Source: a virus. From it: DNA of 64,000 bases. Under the pieces are notes generated by a model that was not told where the DNA came from, did not search any database, and was given only the letters and a program-made list of their open reading frames with translations. Below, piece after piece: positions 1 to 7,960 of the stretch. The DNA is taken from positions 17,906-81,905 of IMG/VR virus record IMGVR_UViG_3300032088_002153; one strand, 5' to 3'. How positions within the stretch are numbered: the first letter of the stretch is position 1; every line of letters starts with the position of its first letter. The translations under genes and the position numbers were made by a program.

Positions 1-1518
1 GAACTAGAGTTTACAAAGGCTAATATATACAAACACCATATTATGGCAGAGTTAGCTGAAGAGTTTGACGAAGTTATGTATGTAGATATGGATGTTGTTT
101 TCAATACGGAAAAGAACGTGTTTGATGAATTGGATTTGAGTAAAGGCATTCACATCCAAGTACAGACACACGAAGTTACAAGCAAGGACATTGAAGGTGT
201 TATGTTTGAAAATATCGGAAACCGTTCTCCTACATTGAAATACCACATCACAAAAGATTTATTAAATGGTAAAGATAACCACGTAATGAATACTGGTATT
301 ATGATCGCCAAGTCTGAGCATATCAAGAAAATTAAATACATTGAAAGACTTCCTAGCATCATAAAAAGAATACAAGATATGCGAGTTTCTGGAGTAAGCA
401 ATGATGAATACAAATTTCTTAGAATGTATTACTACCCAAACAACGAAAGCATTTTTTCGTATATCATGGAAAGTACAGACATTCCTTATGAGATTATGGA
501 TGAGAGATGGCACAAGATCATCAAAGATACCCCGCAACCATTGGATTGGGATAACATTGAGATTGCGCATTTCATAGGTAAAAAGTTTAGCACGTTCTTC
601 CAAGATAAGACAAAGTTAATATATTCTATTTACATTGAAATACCCGATGAACACTTAGATAATCCAAGAGGACCTAAAGACGATCCTGTAAACAAAAGCA
701 AGCGAACTAAAGAAAGGCTGGCTGCATATAAAGATAAGCTGTACGACAACCATCTTGAATATGCACATGCTCAAAAGGCAACTTATATTCACTTTGGCAG
801 AGATGATAGATACGAAAAGTTTCGTGCTAGGTTTCCCGATTTGTCAGAATATGATATAATCAATTTATATAAGGTATATCTTTTAGATTACATGACGCAC
901 TATTATGATTTAGTATTGTACGTGGACTTTGATGTTTGGTTTGATAAATTCGAAGTTAACACCTTTGATTGGTTAATGGGTGAGCATCTGCTTTGTTGTG
1001 ATGCAGCTAACGCTGAAAATTCTGGCGTAAAACTTTGGGATGCATTATATCTTAAAAACTATGATAAAGACTTTAGGTCACCAGAAGCCAAGTATTGGAA
1101 CTGCCATGCAATGTTATCTGAAGAAGATGTTGAGCCTGACAATTATGTTTTCAATACAGGTATTATGATGGCAAGTAAAAAGGTTATGGAACAGTTAGAT
1201 TACTTTTCTGATATAGATGAAACCCTTGCTATGATGAAAGAACTAAAGGAAGACTCCATATATCCACCACAAGTGCAAGAATCATTTGGGTACGACAATG
1301 AAACAATCATGGCGTACAAAGTTAAAATGAATAATGTGTTTGTGCAAAGATTATCTCAGACGTGGCATCTTAAACATATGAGCGAAAAAATTCAAGCGTT
1401 TGATAAAAATACAAATGAATATGAAATTAGTAAACAAAAACTAAAAGCAGAAATGGCTGAACACAATACAGTAATGGTTCACATGATTTCTAAGAACTTT
1501 GGATTACTGGTCGAGTAA
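1..1518 (+). CDS. Tandem-domain glycosyltransferase (5' end outside window)
   Basis: The frame is open from base 1, and the first in-frame Met at 43 lies inside a conserved helix-strand unit, so the true start is upstream of the window. Two GT-A-like units are visible: the first has YVDMDVV just after the Met and NTGIMIA about 85 residues later; the second has YVDFDVW near residue 292 and FNTGIMM near residue 369. The DxD pairs are the usual metal/nucleotide-sugar ligands of GT8-like enzymes. The repetition suggests internal duplication. The acceptor is unknown; phage glycosyltransferases modify DNA, virion proteins or surface glycan. Its last 29 bases overlap the end of the convergent gene on the other strand. 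Confidence 0.75.
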   Translation, partial: ELEFTKANIYKHHIMAELAEEFDEVMYVDMDVVFNTEKNVFDELDLSKGIHIQVQTHEVTSKDIEGVMFENIGNRSPTLKYHITKDLLNGKDNHVMNTGIMIAKSEHIKKIKYIERLPSIIKRIQDMRVSGVSNDEYKFLRMYYYPNNESIFSYIMESTDIPYEIMDERWHKIIKDTPQPLDWDNIEIAHFIGKKFSTFFQDKTKLIYSIYIEIPDEHLDNPRGPKDDPVNKSKRTKERLAAYKDKLYDNHLEYAHAQKATYIHFGRDDRYEKFRARFPDLSEYDIINLYKVYLLDYMTHYYDLVLYVDFDVWFDKFEVNTFDWLMGEHLLCCDAANAENSGVKLWDALYLKNYDKDFRSPEAKYWNCHAMLSEEDVEPDNYVFNTGIMMASKKVMEQLDYFSDIDETLAMMKELKEDSIYPPQVQESFGYDNETIMAYKVKMNNVFVQRLSQTWHLKHMSEKIQAFDKNTNEYEISKQKLKAEMAEHNTVMVHMISKNFGLLVE

Positions 1519-2362
1519 GTGGACTCCAAGGAGTATAATGTCCTTTTATACTATTCTTATAACTATCATCCTGCTTCATAAGATGTAATGTTAAACCAAT
1601 CTTAGAACCCTCAAATTCGGTTGGCGCATGCAGCACTGATGTATCTTGTACGATTGCATGGCAATGTTCCCACGGAAATATATTTTCAATACTTAACCCA
1701 TCGTATACAGATAAAGGAATATGTTTAGGCATGATTTCTTTCAACTTATGTACGTCTCTATTACCAACATCAATATTATCCACTCCATAATATGAGTAGT
1801 TCATATGCTTAATCACGTTATGGTAATTTGCAAAGGAAGCTATTTCCCTTCCCTTCATAAACATAGTTGCATGTCCACGATACCTTTGATGGAACGTTAC
1901 ATAAGTGCCGGGACCATTAATTTCTAGTGGTATAATAATATCTTTGTATGGTCTGTAACCATCTAAGTGCGTAACGGCGTCGGTATGTAAACCATATGGC
2001 TTTACAGCTTTAAACATTTGATCGCCAACACTCATAGGATCATCGCCAGCTATATCCGAATAGAATATTGTATCCTCACCAAACTCTTCATATATTTTTG
2101 GTCTGATAATATCTGATATTTCTTTGATAAGCATTGGATATACTATTCTATAAATATGTTCGTTAATTATTTCGCCATTTGTATTAAAGTGGTAATCCCA
2201 TGCACATAGTAATTGTTCTCTTTCCGTGTCTGTTATGAAATCATGAATTACATAGGAAGGCTCGTTTTGATCTTTGAACATCTTAACGTTTGGGTTATGT
2301 ATAATGTCCATAGTTCTGAGTTCATCATCAGAAAAAGGTCTATCAGTTCTGTATATATTCAT
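1490..2362 (-). CDS. 2OG-Fe(II) oxygenase-like protein (last gene of minus operon)
   Basis: This is a 290-residue protein with a double-stranded beta-helix signature: HTD at residues 126-128 (two iron ligands) and a distal His at 245 (VLHAPTEFEG). The usual 2OG-anchoring Arg about ten residues after the distal His is a Lys (254). It is longer than its neighbours. Its start overlaps the previous gene by 20 nt, so it is translated as part of the same operon. The substrate is unknown. The family call rests on motif spacing only. Confidence 0.6.
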   Translation of the reverse strand: MNIYRTDRPFSDDELRTMDIIHNPNVKMFKDQNEPSYVIHDFITDTEREQLLCAWDYHFNTNGEIINEHIYRIVYPMLIKEISDIIRPKIYEEFGEDTIFYSDIAGDDPMSVGDQMFKAVKPYGLHTDAVTHLDGYRPYKDIIIPLEINGPGTYVTFHQRYRGHATMFMKGREIASFANYHNVIKHMNYSYYGVDNIDVGNRDVHKLKEIMPKHIPLSVYDGLSIENIFPWEHCHAIVQDTSVLHAPTEFEGSKIGLTLHLMKQDDSYKNSIKGHYTPWSPLTRPVIQSS

Positions 2363-2822
2363 TAGGTATTGCCTCTATTACTTCTTGCCAAGTTTCTCTC
2401 ATTACAAATTTCATCTGCAGCCTTTCATACGGTACTGGGTCAACCCAATGTCTTATATCGCCATTGTTAATTGCCATTGCTTCGTAAGGTACGTTGCCTA
2501 CACCTTCAATACCTATAACTGGCGTTTGATCCATTAAGTTTATTTGTATAGATGTAACATGATCTTCATCATAGTGTATAGGTATGTCGTTATTAGTTTC
2601 TAACCAATAAAACCTTGGTCTATTATCAAACTGTTGAATATTCAAAGCCTCTGCTACTTCATTTATATTAGGGTCCTCACCTTGTTGCGGATAAGTCTGC
2701 CACCATTTATCTACTTGGTCAAACTGTTTCCACTGATACCAGCGTCCGGTATTTCGCCATGCCTCTGCTACTTCTCTAAAGCGCGGTTTATCTATTTTAA
2801 AGTTAAGATGTAGTAAATTCAT
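2343..2822 (-). CDS. 2OG-Fe(II) oxygenase-like protein
   Basis: This 159-residue protein has HYD at 83-85, a distal His at 125 (RHWVDP) and Arg 134, the H-x-D...H...R order of 2OG-Fe(II) dioxygenases. The N-terminal 70 residues are rich in Trp and Arg and are not recognised. It overlaps both neighbours by 20 nt. The substrate cannot be read from the sequence; aspartyl/asparaginyl-hydroxylase-like folds are the closest visual match. Confidence 0.6.
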   Translation of the reverse strand: MNLLHLNFKIDKPRFREVAEAWRNTGRWYQWKQFDQVDKWWQTYPQQGEDPNINEVAEALNIQQFDNRPRFYWLETNNDIPIHYDEDHVTSIQINLMDQTPVIGIEGVGNVPYEAMAINNGDIRHWVDPVPYERLQMKFVMRETWQEVIEAIPNEYIQN

Positions 2823-3246
2823 ATTCAGATAATTCGTTAAAAATTTCTATTGCTTCATTAATTGGTTCTTGGAATGATATATTGATACTATACCTAGTAT
2901 GTTCGTTATTAAATACAGCATGCCTAGATTGAGTATTCAACAACATTACACCACTAAACGTTTCATCCTCAAAAGAGCAGGGTGCATAATGGCCAGATAG
3001 CGGATAGCTTAGTGCAGCGTTTCGTTTACCATCAACATGCCAATCCATAACGTCGTGTGGTTCTAACTTTATGAGTGCAACATTACGATTTGCAAATTTT
3101 AATCCTGTTTGATAATAATACATTCCCATACGATTACCTGATACTGTGGATTGATATGGTGTCCACTCTTTAACACTTTCAGCCATGTTTAAAAAATCGT
3201 TGTGACGCTCTTCCGATAAAAACCGTGGCAATTCATAATAATTCAT
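2803..3246 (-). CDS. 2OG-Fe(II) oxygenase, Asp/Asn-hydroxylase-like
   Basis: This compact 147-residue protein shows a clear motif set: DWHVDG (His 70, Asp 72), distal His 109 (SRHAVFNN) and Arg 118 (TRYSINISF). The distance between the two His residues (39) is similar to that in its neighbours (about 40-50), consistent with one shared fold. It overlaps the upstream gene by 4 nt (ATGA type), showing translational coupling. The substrate is unknown. Confidence 0.7.
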   Translation of the reverse strand: MNYYELPRFLSEERHNDFLNMAESVKEWTPYQSTVSGNRMGMYYYQTGLKFANRNVALIKLEPHDVMDWHVDGKRNAALSYPLSGHYAPCSFEDETFSGVMLLNTQSRHAVFNNEHTRYSINISFQEPINEAIEIFNELSEYEFTTS

Positions 3247-3962
3247 TTGTAAAATCCTTTAAATATTCTAAATATTTCTTGGTGACCTTTTGCATTAGGG
3301 TGTCTATCTTGTTTGCTAATCATACAATCCCCTTGCATTAATTCTTCAAAACAACAACCGCCATATTGCCAGTGAAAAGGCCAACCAAACATATTGCCTT
3401 TTCTCTTGTGTATCATATTAAAGTAATTAGAGTCTAACATATCATATACATCTTTGTTTTCAACAAGTGGATATATCATTTGAAACACAATAAGTTCTAT
3501 ATTTTTGTGTGAACATAAATCCATTAATACATATAATTGAAATAGAGTTTCTTCTACAAGGCATTTTTTAGTATTATCATCAAATGGAATAATATTAAAA
3601 TAATCGTCGTGTCTATTTGTCCATTTTTGATGTTTGGCTTTTTGTTCTTCAGACACGTCATTATCCCATACAACATTTTTGTTTGTGTTTGGATTAAAAC
3701 GATTGTCACCGGGAGTAGAAAATCTATACCACTGAGATAAGGCTATAATACATCTAGTAGTATTACATGTATATATTTGTTTTATTGCTCTCTTTATTAT
3801 TTCTACATTACCGAGAGCATCTCCATAAACGTTAACAACGTCCCAGTCATAATAATCTTGTAATAACTCATCCCACTTTGGATATGATGTGTCGTAGCTG
3901 GGGTGGATCCTTGGAAAATAATTTCTGTTAGACCAACTGCAGCCAGACAGTATTGTTTTCAT
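3243..3962 (-). CDS. SGNH/GDSL-hydrolase-like protein, paralogue A
   Basis: The 239-residue protein begins with the block I-like motif SGCSWS and ends with HPNAKGHQEI, which resembles the catalytic Asp/His block of SGNH hydrolases. A second gene at 49854-50666 shares both blocks and the phrase YDTSYPKW, so the two are paralogues in distant operons. SGNH enzymes remove or transfer acyl groups on glycans or lipids. Here the first block has Cys-Ser-Trp in place of the usual GDS, so activity is uncertain. It lies inside the oxygenase operon with 4-nt overlaps on both sides. Confidence 0.6.
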   Translation of the reverse strand: MKTILSGCSWSNRNYFPRIHPSYDTSYPKWDELLQDYYDWDVVNVYGDALGNVEIIKRAIKQIYTCNTTRCIIALSQWYRFSTPGDNRFNPNTNKNVVWDNDVSEEQKAKHQKWTNRHDDYFNIIPFDDNTKKCLVEETLFQLYVLMDLCSHKNIELIVFQMIYPLVENKDVYDMLDSNYFNMIHKRKGNMFGWPFHWQYGGCCFEELMQGDCMISKQDRHPNAKGHQEIFRIFKGFYK

Positions 3963-4453
3963 AACATAGTGCCGACGATATGAGTTCGAGATGATGTAGA
4001 AGCATTAACAAATGTGTGAATGTTTGTTGTGTCTACCTCATAAACACTGCCATCTGCCGGCAGCCTAAAGATTTCATCGTTCATAACAAAGAAGTTATTA
4101 TCGTTGGTTTCAATTGGTATATGTATTCTTTTAGTAAAGTCTTTGTGATAAGTATAACATGTTTTACCATTCAATATCATAACCCTACTATATGCCAGAT
4201 TGTATTTTCCTAACAAAGAGTTGATATATGGCAATGCAAAATGAAACTCAACCAAGTCTTTGGCTGTTACTTTCGTTTGTCTTTCCCAAGCGTTAGTTTG
4301 GTTTGTTGCAGGTACTATATGTTTAAATACACTATCTTCAACACGTTCACCTTGAAGTGCGTAAGTCGTTTCATGGTGAATAAGAGATAACTCACTCTTA
4401 ATTTTTTCGAGATCAACTGTATCAATTACTCTATAATAAGATTGTCTATCCAT
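3959..4453 (-). CDS. 2OG-Fe(II) oxygenase, Asp/Asn-hydroxylase-like
   Basis: This 164-residue protein has TYHKDF (His 103, Asp 105) followed by RIHIPIETN, a distal His at 146 (NIHTFVN) and Arg 156 (SSRTHIVG). The phrase HIPI(E/T)T is shared with the oxygenase at 5389-6192, so these two are closer relatives. It sits in the same overlapping operon. The target is not known. Confidence 0.7.
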   Translation of the reverse strand: MDRQSYYRVIDTVDLEKIKSELSLIHHETTYALQGERVEDSVFKHIVPATNQTNAWERQTKVTAKDLVEFHFALPYINSLLGKYNLAYSRVMILNGKTCYTYHKDFTKRIHIPIETNDNNFFVMNDEIFRLPADGSVYEVDTTNIHTFVNASTSSRTHIVGTML

Positions 4454-4890
4454 GCTTGTTCGCTCACTGTAAAATCATTTGGATGGTTAATTGTTATAGC
4501 GGTTTGTGTACCCGTAATTCCAGAAACGGAATTTTTAACGTGCGAGTCAATAAGATACCATTCTCCTGCTACCGCTGTAATAGAAGACGTAACATTATCG
4601 TCAGCATCGTGAGCATGTAATATTGTGCCTACAGGATCAATAATATATAATATTCTCCAACGCGACTCCGTTGTAAAAATTCTACTATTTTTAGTCGAGT
4701 CTGACTCCTGATAACGAGTGTGTGAGTTATTTAAAATCTCTTCTAATATTTGTTCGTCTACTAAAGTTGATGTTGCGTCTGCAAGAGTCCAAGCAGTGTA
4801 ATTGATAATTGAACTATCGTATTCAATTTCTAGTGCGTTGTGGATTGGCGAAGGCATTGTCAACTGTGGTAAGTTTAGTTTTTTAATCAT
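4426..4890 (-). CDS. Possible degenerate 2OG-oxygenase-fold protein
   Basis: This 154-residue protein sits between two recognisable oxygenases. It contains HAHD at 92-95, an equivalent His at 117 (IDSHVKNS) and Gln 129 where the family has Arg. The spacing fits a beta-helix iron site but the conserved residues are weaker, so it may be inactive or bind something else. It overlaps the downstream gene by 28 nt and the upstream gene by 4 nt. The oxygenase relationship is inference from context and spacing. Confidence 0.4.
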   Translation of the reverse strand: MIKKLNLPQLTMPSPIHNALEIEYDSSIINYTAWTLADATSTLVDEQILEEILNNSHTRYQESDSTKNSRIFTTESRWRILYIIDPVGTILHAHDADDNVTSSITAVAGEWYLIDSHVKNSVSGITGTQTAITINHPNDFTVSEQAWIDNLIIE

Positions 4891-5396
4891 TTTAGTTCTC
4901 CGAATGGAATGTCGTGTATCCCCATATGAAAGACGATACGTTCCTTTGTTGGCGATTTTACACCATGTGGTTTTTTTGTATTAAGTACAGTCATAGTGTC
5001 ATATACTATGGAGTCTCTTGTATTCCCATCATCAACATATAATTCGCCAGTATTTTCAGTTACAGGTATCAGTACTGAGCAATGGCTCTTAACATCAACA
5101 TGAACTGGCAACTCTCCACCTTCTAATACTCTAAAAAAGTTGCAGCGGAATTCTTGTGGTCTTATTTCAAATGTATTCCATATTTTTTTAATCAACCTAA
5201 GAAGTGGTCTATTAAAATTGTGTATCTCTTGGACAAAGAACTTATTCATTTCTTTACCACCTGTTGCATCACTAACATATTCTGAATATAGTTTATTACT
5301 ATCAGTCCATTCGCCAGTTATATAATTTTCCCAAAAAATTGGGTCAACCTTATAATCAGTTTTTATAAACGAATCATTTATCCATGTTTTATCCAT
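4887..5396 (-). CDS. 2OG-Fe(II) oxygenase-like protein
   Basis: The start is placed at the ATG at 5396 because AGGAAGA lies just upstream; an in-frame ATG at 5414 would add six residues. From 5396 the motifs are PVHVDV (His 99, Asp 101), distal His 144 (KKPHGVKS) and Arg 153 (ERIVFHMG). These residues match the iron-ligand and 2OG-binding positions of the family. It is part of the minus-strand operon. Confidence 0.65.
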   Translation of the reverse strand: MDKTWINDSFIKTDYKVDPIFWENYITGEWTDSNKLYSEYVSDATGGKEMNKFFVQEIHNFNRPLLRLIKKIWNTFEIRPQEFRCNFFRVLEGGELPVHVDVKSHCSVLIPVTENTGELYVDDGNTRDSIVYDTMTVLNTKKPHGVKSPTKERIVFHMGIHDIPFGELK

Positions 5397-6192
5397 GTAA
5401 ATCTTCCTGACCATTAACTGATATAATAATATGTGACCGTGTAGTCGTACCTTTGTTCCAAGCCGAATGCCTCATGCCTTGATTTAAAAACCATAGTGAT
5501 CCCGGTTCCATAGTCTGATTTATTTTGCTCCCATCTTTATCTATACAATAAAATCCACAATCATCATTTGTTGTAATCGGAATATGAAACCGAATAGAAT
5601 AATCGGTATTGTAGTCGATATGCTCGGCAACGTAAGCACCCGGCTCCATAATAGCAATTCTTGCTCGTGTAACTTCGCCTTTAAATGTTTTAAGTATTTC
5701 TTCTAGGTAAGTACCCTTTACCCAGTCTTTCATTAAGTTATAGTGTCTTTCGTCAAGTCTGCTTTTAGGTATTTTCTTTTCATAGATCCGATCTTCTTCA
5801 TCTGGGTTATATTTAGTCAAAGCAATTTGTTTATATGGCGATCCATTAACTTCAAATTTGCCCTTGCCATCTTCTACAATATAATCTTCAAATGGCTTTA
5901 CATAGTTTCTAAAATCCCAAGCCATACGCTTGCCGCCTAAACCATTACGGAACTCAGACTCTTTTACATCGTTATCTTGTAAGAATTGATAAGCATCTTC
6001 AATCGTATCAAATTTTAAACCAAAAGCTTTTTGTAACTTTGCAGTTTTTCCACCAACCAAATCTCCATAGCCATCTTTTTCTTTTAGATCGTCATTTTCT
6101 GGTGGCATATTACGAACAACTTCAATGATTTTGTTTACATCAAAATGTGCGTCAAGTTTTTGAAACGGTGGCAGCTCATATCTGGTTTTCAT
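5389..6192 (-). CDS. 2OG-Fe(II) oxygenase, aspartyl/asparaginyl-hydroxylase-like
   Basis: This 267-residue protein has a C-terminal catalytic domain with AEHIDYN (His 191, Asp 193), RFHIPITTN, a distal His 242 (MRHSAWN) and Arg 252 (TRSHIIIS). This is the best textbook match in the cluster to the aspartyl/asparaginyl beta-hydroxylase type. The N-terminal 170 residues are charged and unassigned and may bind the substrate. It couples by 4 nt to the acetyltransferase-like gene upstream. Confidence 0.75.
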   Translation of the reverse strand: MKTRYELPPFQKLDAHFDVNKIIEVVRNMPPENDDLKEKDGYGDLVGGKTAKLQKAFGLKFDTIEDAYQFLQDNDVKESEFRNGLGGKRMAWDFRNYVKPFEDYIVEDGKGKFEVNGSPYKQIALTKYNPDEEDRIYEKKIPKSRLDERHYNLMKDWVKGTYLEEILKTFKGEVTRARIAIMEPGAYVAEHIDYNTDYSIRFHIPITTNDDCGFYCIDKDGSKINQTMEPGSLWFLNQGMRHSAWNKGTTTRSHIIISVNGQEDLHG

Positions 6193-6689
6193 AATTTTGT
6201 ATATCCTTTATATTGTAAACATCCATGACCGTCACAAACCGGTACTTTTTTGTCATGCATATTCCATATTGTATCTGTTGCCATTGCCACTTTATTTATA
6301 AACTCTCGCAGCATTCTGGGGTTCTTTTCTCTACTTATAAATGCTGAGGTATATCCGAGTTCTTTTGCAAACTTCAATTGGTCTTTGACGGTAGATATAA
6401 TATGGCTTCTTGCTAATTCTCTACCGATACGACGCAATTCTTGGTTTTCCCAATAACGATTTAATATTCTAACCTCACCCTTTTCATAATATTCAGGTCT
6501 ATGCCATATAGAACTAAATCCTACTATGTCGTCACCATTTTGTAATATAGAAACACAATCAAACTGAAACCAGTCTAAACCATCATAATTAACGTGGTCA
6601 TAAACTGTTTCTGATAATTGCTTTATAATGTCTGGCCTATCCTCTGGAAAAAAGCTAGTGACACTACATTCTGAGTTCAGCAATGTCAT
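6189..6689 (-). CDS. GNAT-like acyltransferase (putative)
   Basis: The middle of this roughly 166-residue protein (VSILQNGDDIVGFSSIW, then GEVRILNRYW, then GYTSAFISREKNPRML) reads like the strand-turn-helix core of a GNAT fold, but the classical acyl-CoA loop R/Q-x-x-G-x-G/A is not clear. The ATG at 6689 is preferred over one at 6716, which would overlap the upstream gene by 53 nt. It is the only enzyme of its type in the oxygenase operon and could acylate the same substrate. Confidence 0.45.
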   Translation of the reverse strand: MTLLNSECSVTSFFPEDRPDIIKQLSETVYDHVNYDGLDWFQFDCVSILQNGDDIVGFSSIWHRPEYYEKGEVRILNRYWENQELRRIGRELARSHIISTVKDQLKFAKELGYTSAFISREKNPRMLREFINKVAMATDTIWNMHDKKVPVCDGHGCLQYKGYTKL

Positions 6690-7242
6690 TCCAAAACTCT
6701 TTCTTTTTCTTACCATGAATTAATAAATGTAATCTGTCTTCGTCAGAATTATTTTCAACCATATGTGGGTAGTGAATGTTTAAAACAAACGATGAACCGG
6801 GATGATATGGTATTTCCTCGCCGTCCATAACAAACTTACTTCCCTTTGGATATGTAATAGATATATTAAGAGGATCCAGCCAGTTATGTTCTGGCACATC
6901 GATATGTTCAGCAATATAACCACCAGATTTTATAACAAGATATCTGACATCATCTATTCGAGCATATGGTAATGAATTAACAAAATCCATAGTTGCAGGA
7001 CATTGCTTTCCAATTTCAGTAATATCCTTTTTAACTTTACGTCCATATTCCCAATGACTATTTGTATTATCAGAAGCAGTGCCGTATAATGTCATAGCAA
7101 ACCAATCCTTATGACCATCCTCTGGTCTATGGATAACTAATGAGTCTTTGACTAATTTATATTCTTTTTCTATATCAGAGCAAGGAACATTAAAGTTCAT
7201 CTTTACCCAATGTGCGTCGCTACTTCTTTGCATGATGATCAC
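6664..7242 (-). CDS. 2OG-Fe(II) oxygenase, Asp/Asn-hydroxylase-like
   Basis: The start is taken as the GTG at 7242, six bases after an AAGGAA ribosome site; an ATG at 7233 is the alternative. The motifs are AEHIDVP (His 113, Asp 115 from the GTG), distal His 160 (YPHMVEN) and Arg 170. The phrase GGYIAEHID closely resembles GAYVAEHID in the gene at 5389-6192, indicating common descent. It is the second gene of the operon, after the desaturase. Confidence 0.7.
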   Translation of the reverse strand: MIIMQRSSDAHWVKMNFNVPCSDIEKEYKLVKDSLVIHRPEDGHKDWFAMTLYGTASDNTNSHWEYGRKVKKDITEIGKQCPATMDFVNSLPYARIDDVRYLVIKSGGYIAEHIDVPEHNWLDPLNISITYPKGSKFVMDGEEIPYHPGSSFVLNIHYPHMVENNSDEDRLHLLIHGKKKKEFWNDIAELRM

Positions 7243-7774
7243 TGTGGTTTCCTTCAAGTGGAGCAAAAAGATTTATCCACCATTTATTAGCAGCGCCGTC
7301 GTCGTCATGGGCTACCAAATTAAGTAATCCGTAAAACATAAATGATGTTGGTAATAATAACAATAAATGCGCAAGAAATATTGGATTTATATAAAATGCT
7401 ACAATATAAGTTATAACGAAAACATATAATTTGTTCTTGTGGAAAAACATAACTCTTGGATTATTATAAAGGTCCTTTACAAACTTTCTTGGTATATGCT
7501 TTACTTTATAAGCCGAAAACAATACTTCATACCATTTTTTATATTTTGGACTATGTGGGTCTAACTCAGTATCAGCATATGCGTGATGCATACGATGAAC
7601 GCCTGCCCAACTTAATGGCGAACATGCGCTAGCCATAGTACCTAAGTAAATTATTATTGTTTCTAATATTGGGTGCAGTTTTATTTGCTTATGTGATATG
7701 CATCTATGATACCCTATCGTCAACCCGACAGCAGCTACTACCCAATAAAATATATAAAAGTGGACTAAAAACAT
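7220..7774 (-). CDS. Fatty-acid desaturase (acyl-CoA/lipid delta-9 type)
   Basis: This integral membrane di-iron enzyme of 184 residues has the three histidine boxes of the family: HRCISH near the N terminus, HRMHH in the middle and HSDHH near the C terminus, with hydrophobic segments between. Such enzymes insert a double bond into acyl chains and use electrons from a ferredoxin or cytochrome. The ATG at 7774 follows GAGG; a TTG at 7786 would add four residues. It is shorter than cellular delta-9 desaturases. It is first in the minus-strand operon, just downstream of a late promoter. Desaturases also occur in marine cyanophages. Confidence 0.85.
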   Translation of the reverse strand: MFLVHFYIFYWVVAAVGLTIGYHRCISHKQIKLHPILETIIIYLGTMASACSPLSWAGVHRMHHAYADTELDPHSPKYKKWYEVLFSAYKVKHIPRKFVKDLYNNPRVMFFHKNKLYVFVITYIVAFYINPIFLAHLLLLLPTSFMFYGLLNLVAHDDDGAANKWWINLFAPLEGNHSDHHAKK

Positions 7775-7801
7775 AATTATCCTCAAAAACCTTCATGTAG
7801 T

Positions 7802-7809
7802 TATTTATA
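7802..7809 (-). promoter_or_regulatory. Late promoter TATAAATA for the minus-strand operon
   Basis: TATAAATA on the minus strand is a perfect match to the T4 late-promoter box recognised by the gp55 sigma factor. Initiation would fall near 7796, about 20 bases before the desaturase ATG. It is the only plausible promoter seen for the ten-gene block. Confidence 0.7.
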
Positions 7810-7813
7810 TCTA

Positions 7814-7841
7814 TTGACATTGTTTGAAAACCGTATATAAT
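7814..7841 (+). promoter_or_regulatory. Sigma70-type promoter P1 upstream of tmRNA
   Basis: TTGACA (7814-7819), a 16-nt spacer and TATAAT (7836-7841) make both boxes full consensus. It drives the tmRNA region from further upstream and lies back-to-back with the minus-strand late promoter. Confidence 0.75.
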
Positions 7842-7925
7842 AGATTTATCTACTAAACAATAATAATAGTTGTTATAATGGCTGTAACAAAATAGTAACA
7901 GTATTTTTATTAAAATGGAAATCTA

Positions 7926-7954
7926 TTGACATTTTAGCTCTACTGTATTATATA
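7926..7954 (+). promoter_or_regulatory. Sigma70-type promoter P2 at the tmRNA 5' end
   Basis: TTGACA (7926-7931), a 17-nt spacer and TATATA (7949-7954). Initiation near 7961 would put the CCA end of the acceptor piece about 60 nt into the transcript, a plausible length for the acceptor piece of a two-piece tmRNA. Confidence 0.7.
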
Positions 7955-7960
7955 TAACTA

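Noticed and set aside
6293-6300. Minus-strand TATAAATA inside the acetyltransferase-like gene
   Set aside because: It is within coding sequence and about 100 bases before the next gene start, which already overlaps its neighbour; likely chance.
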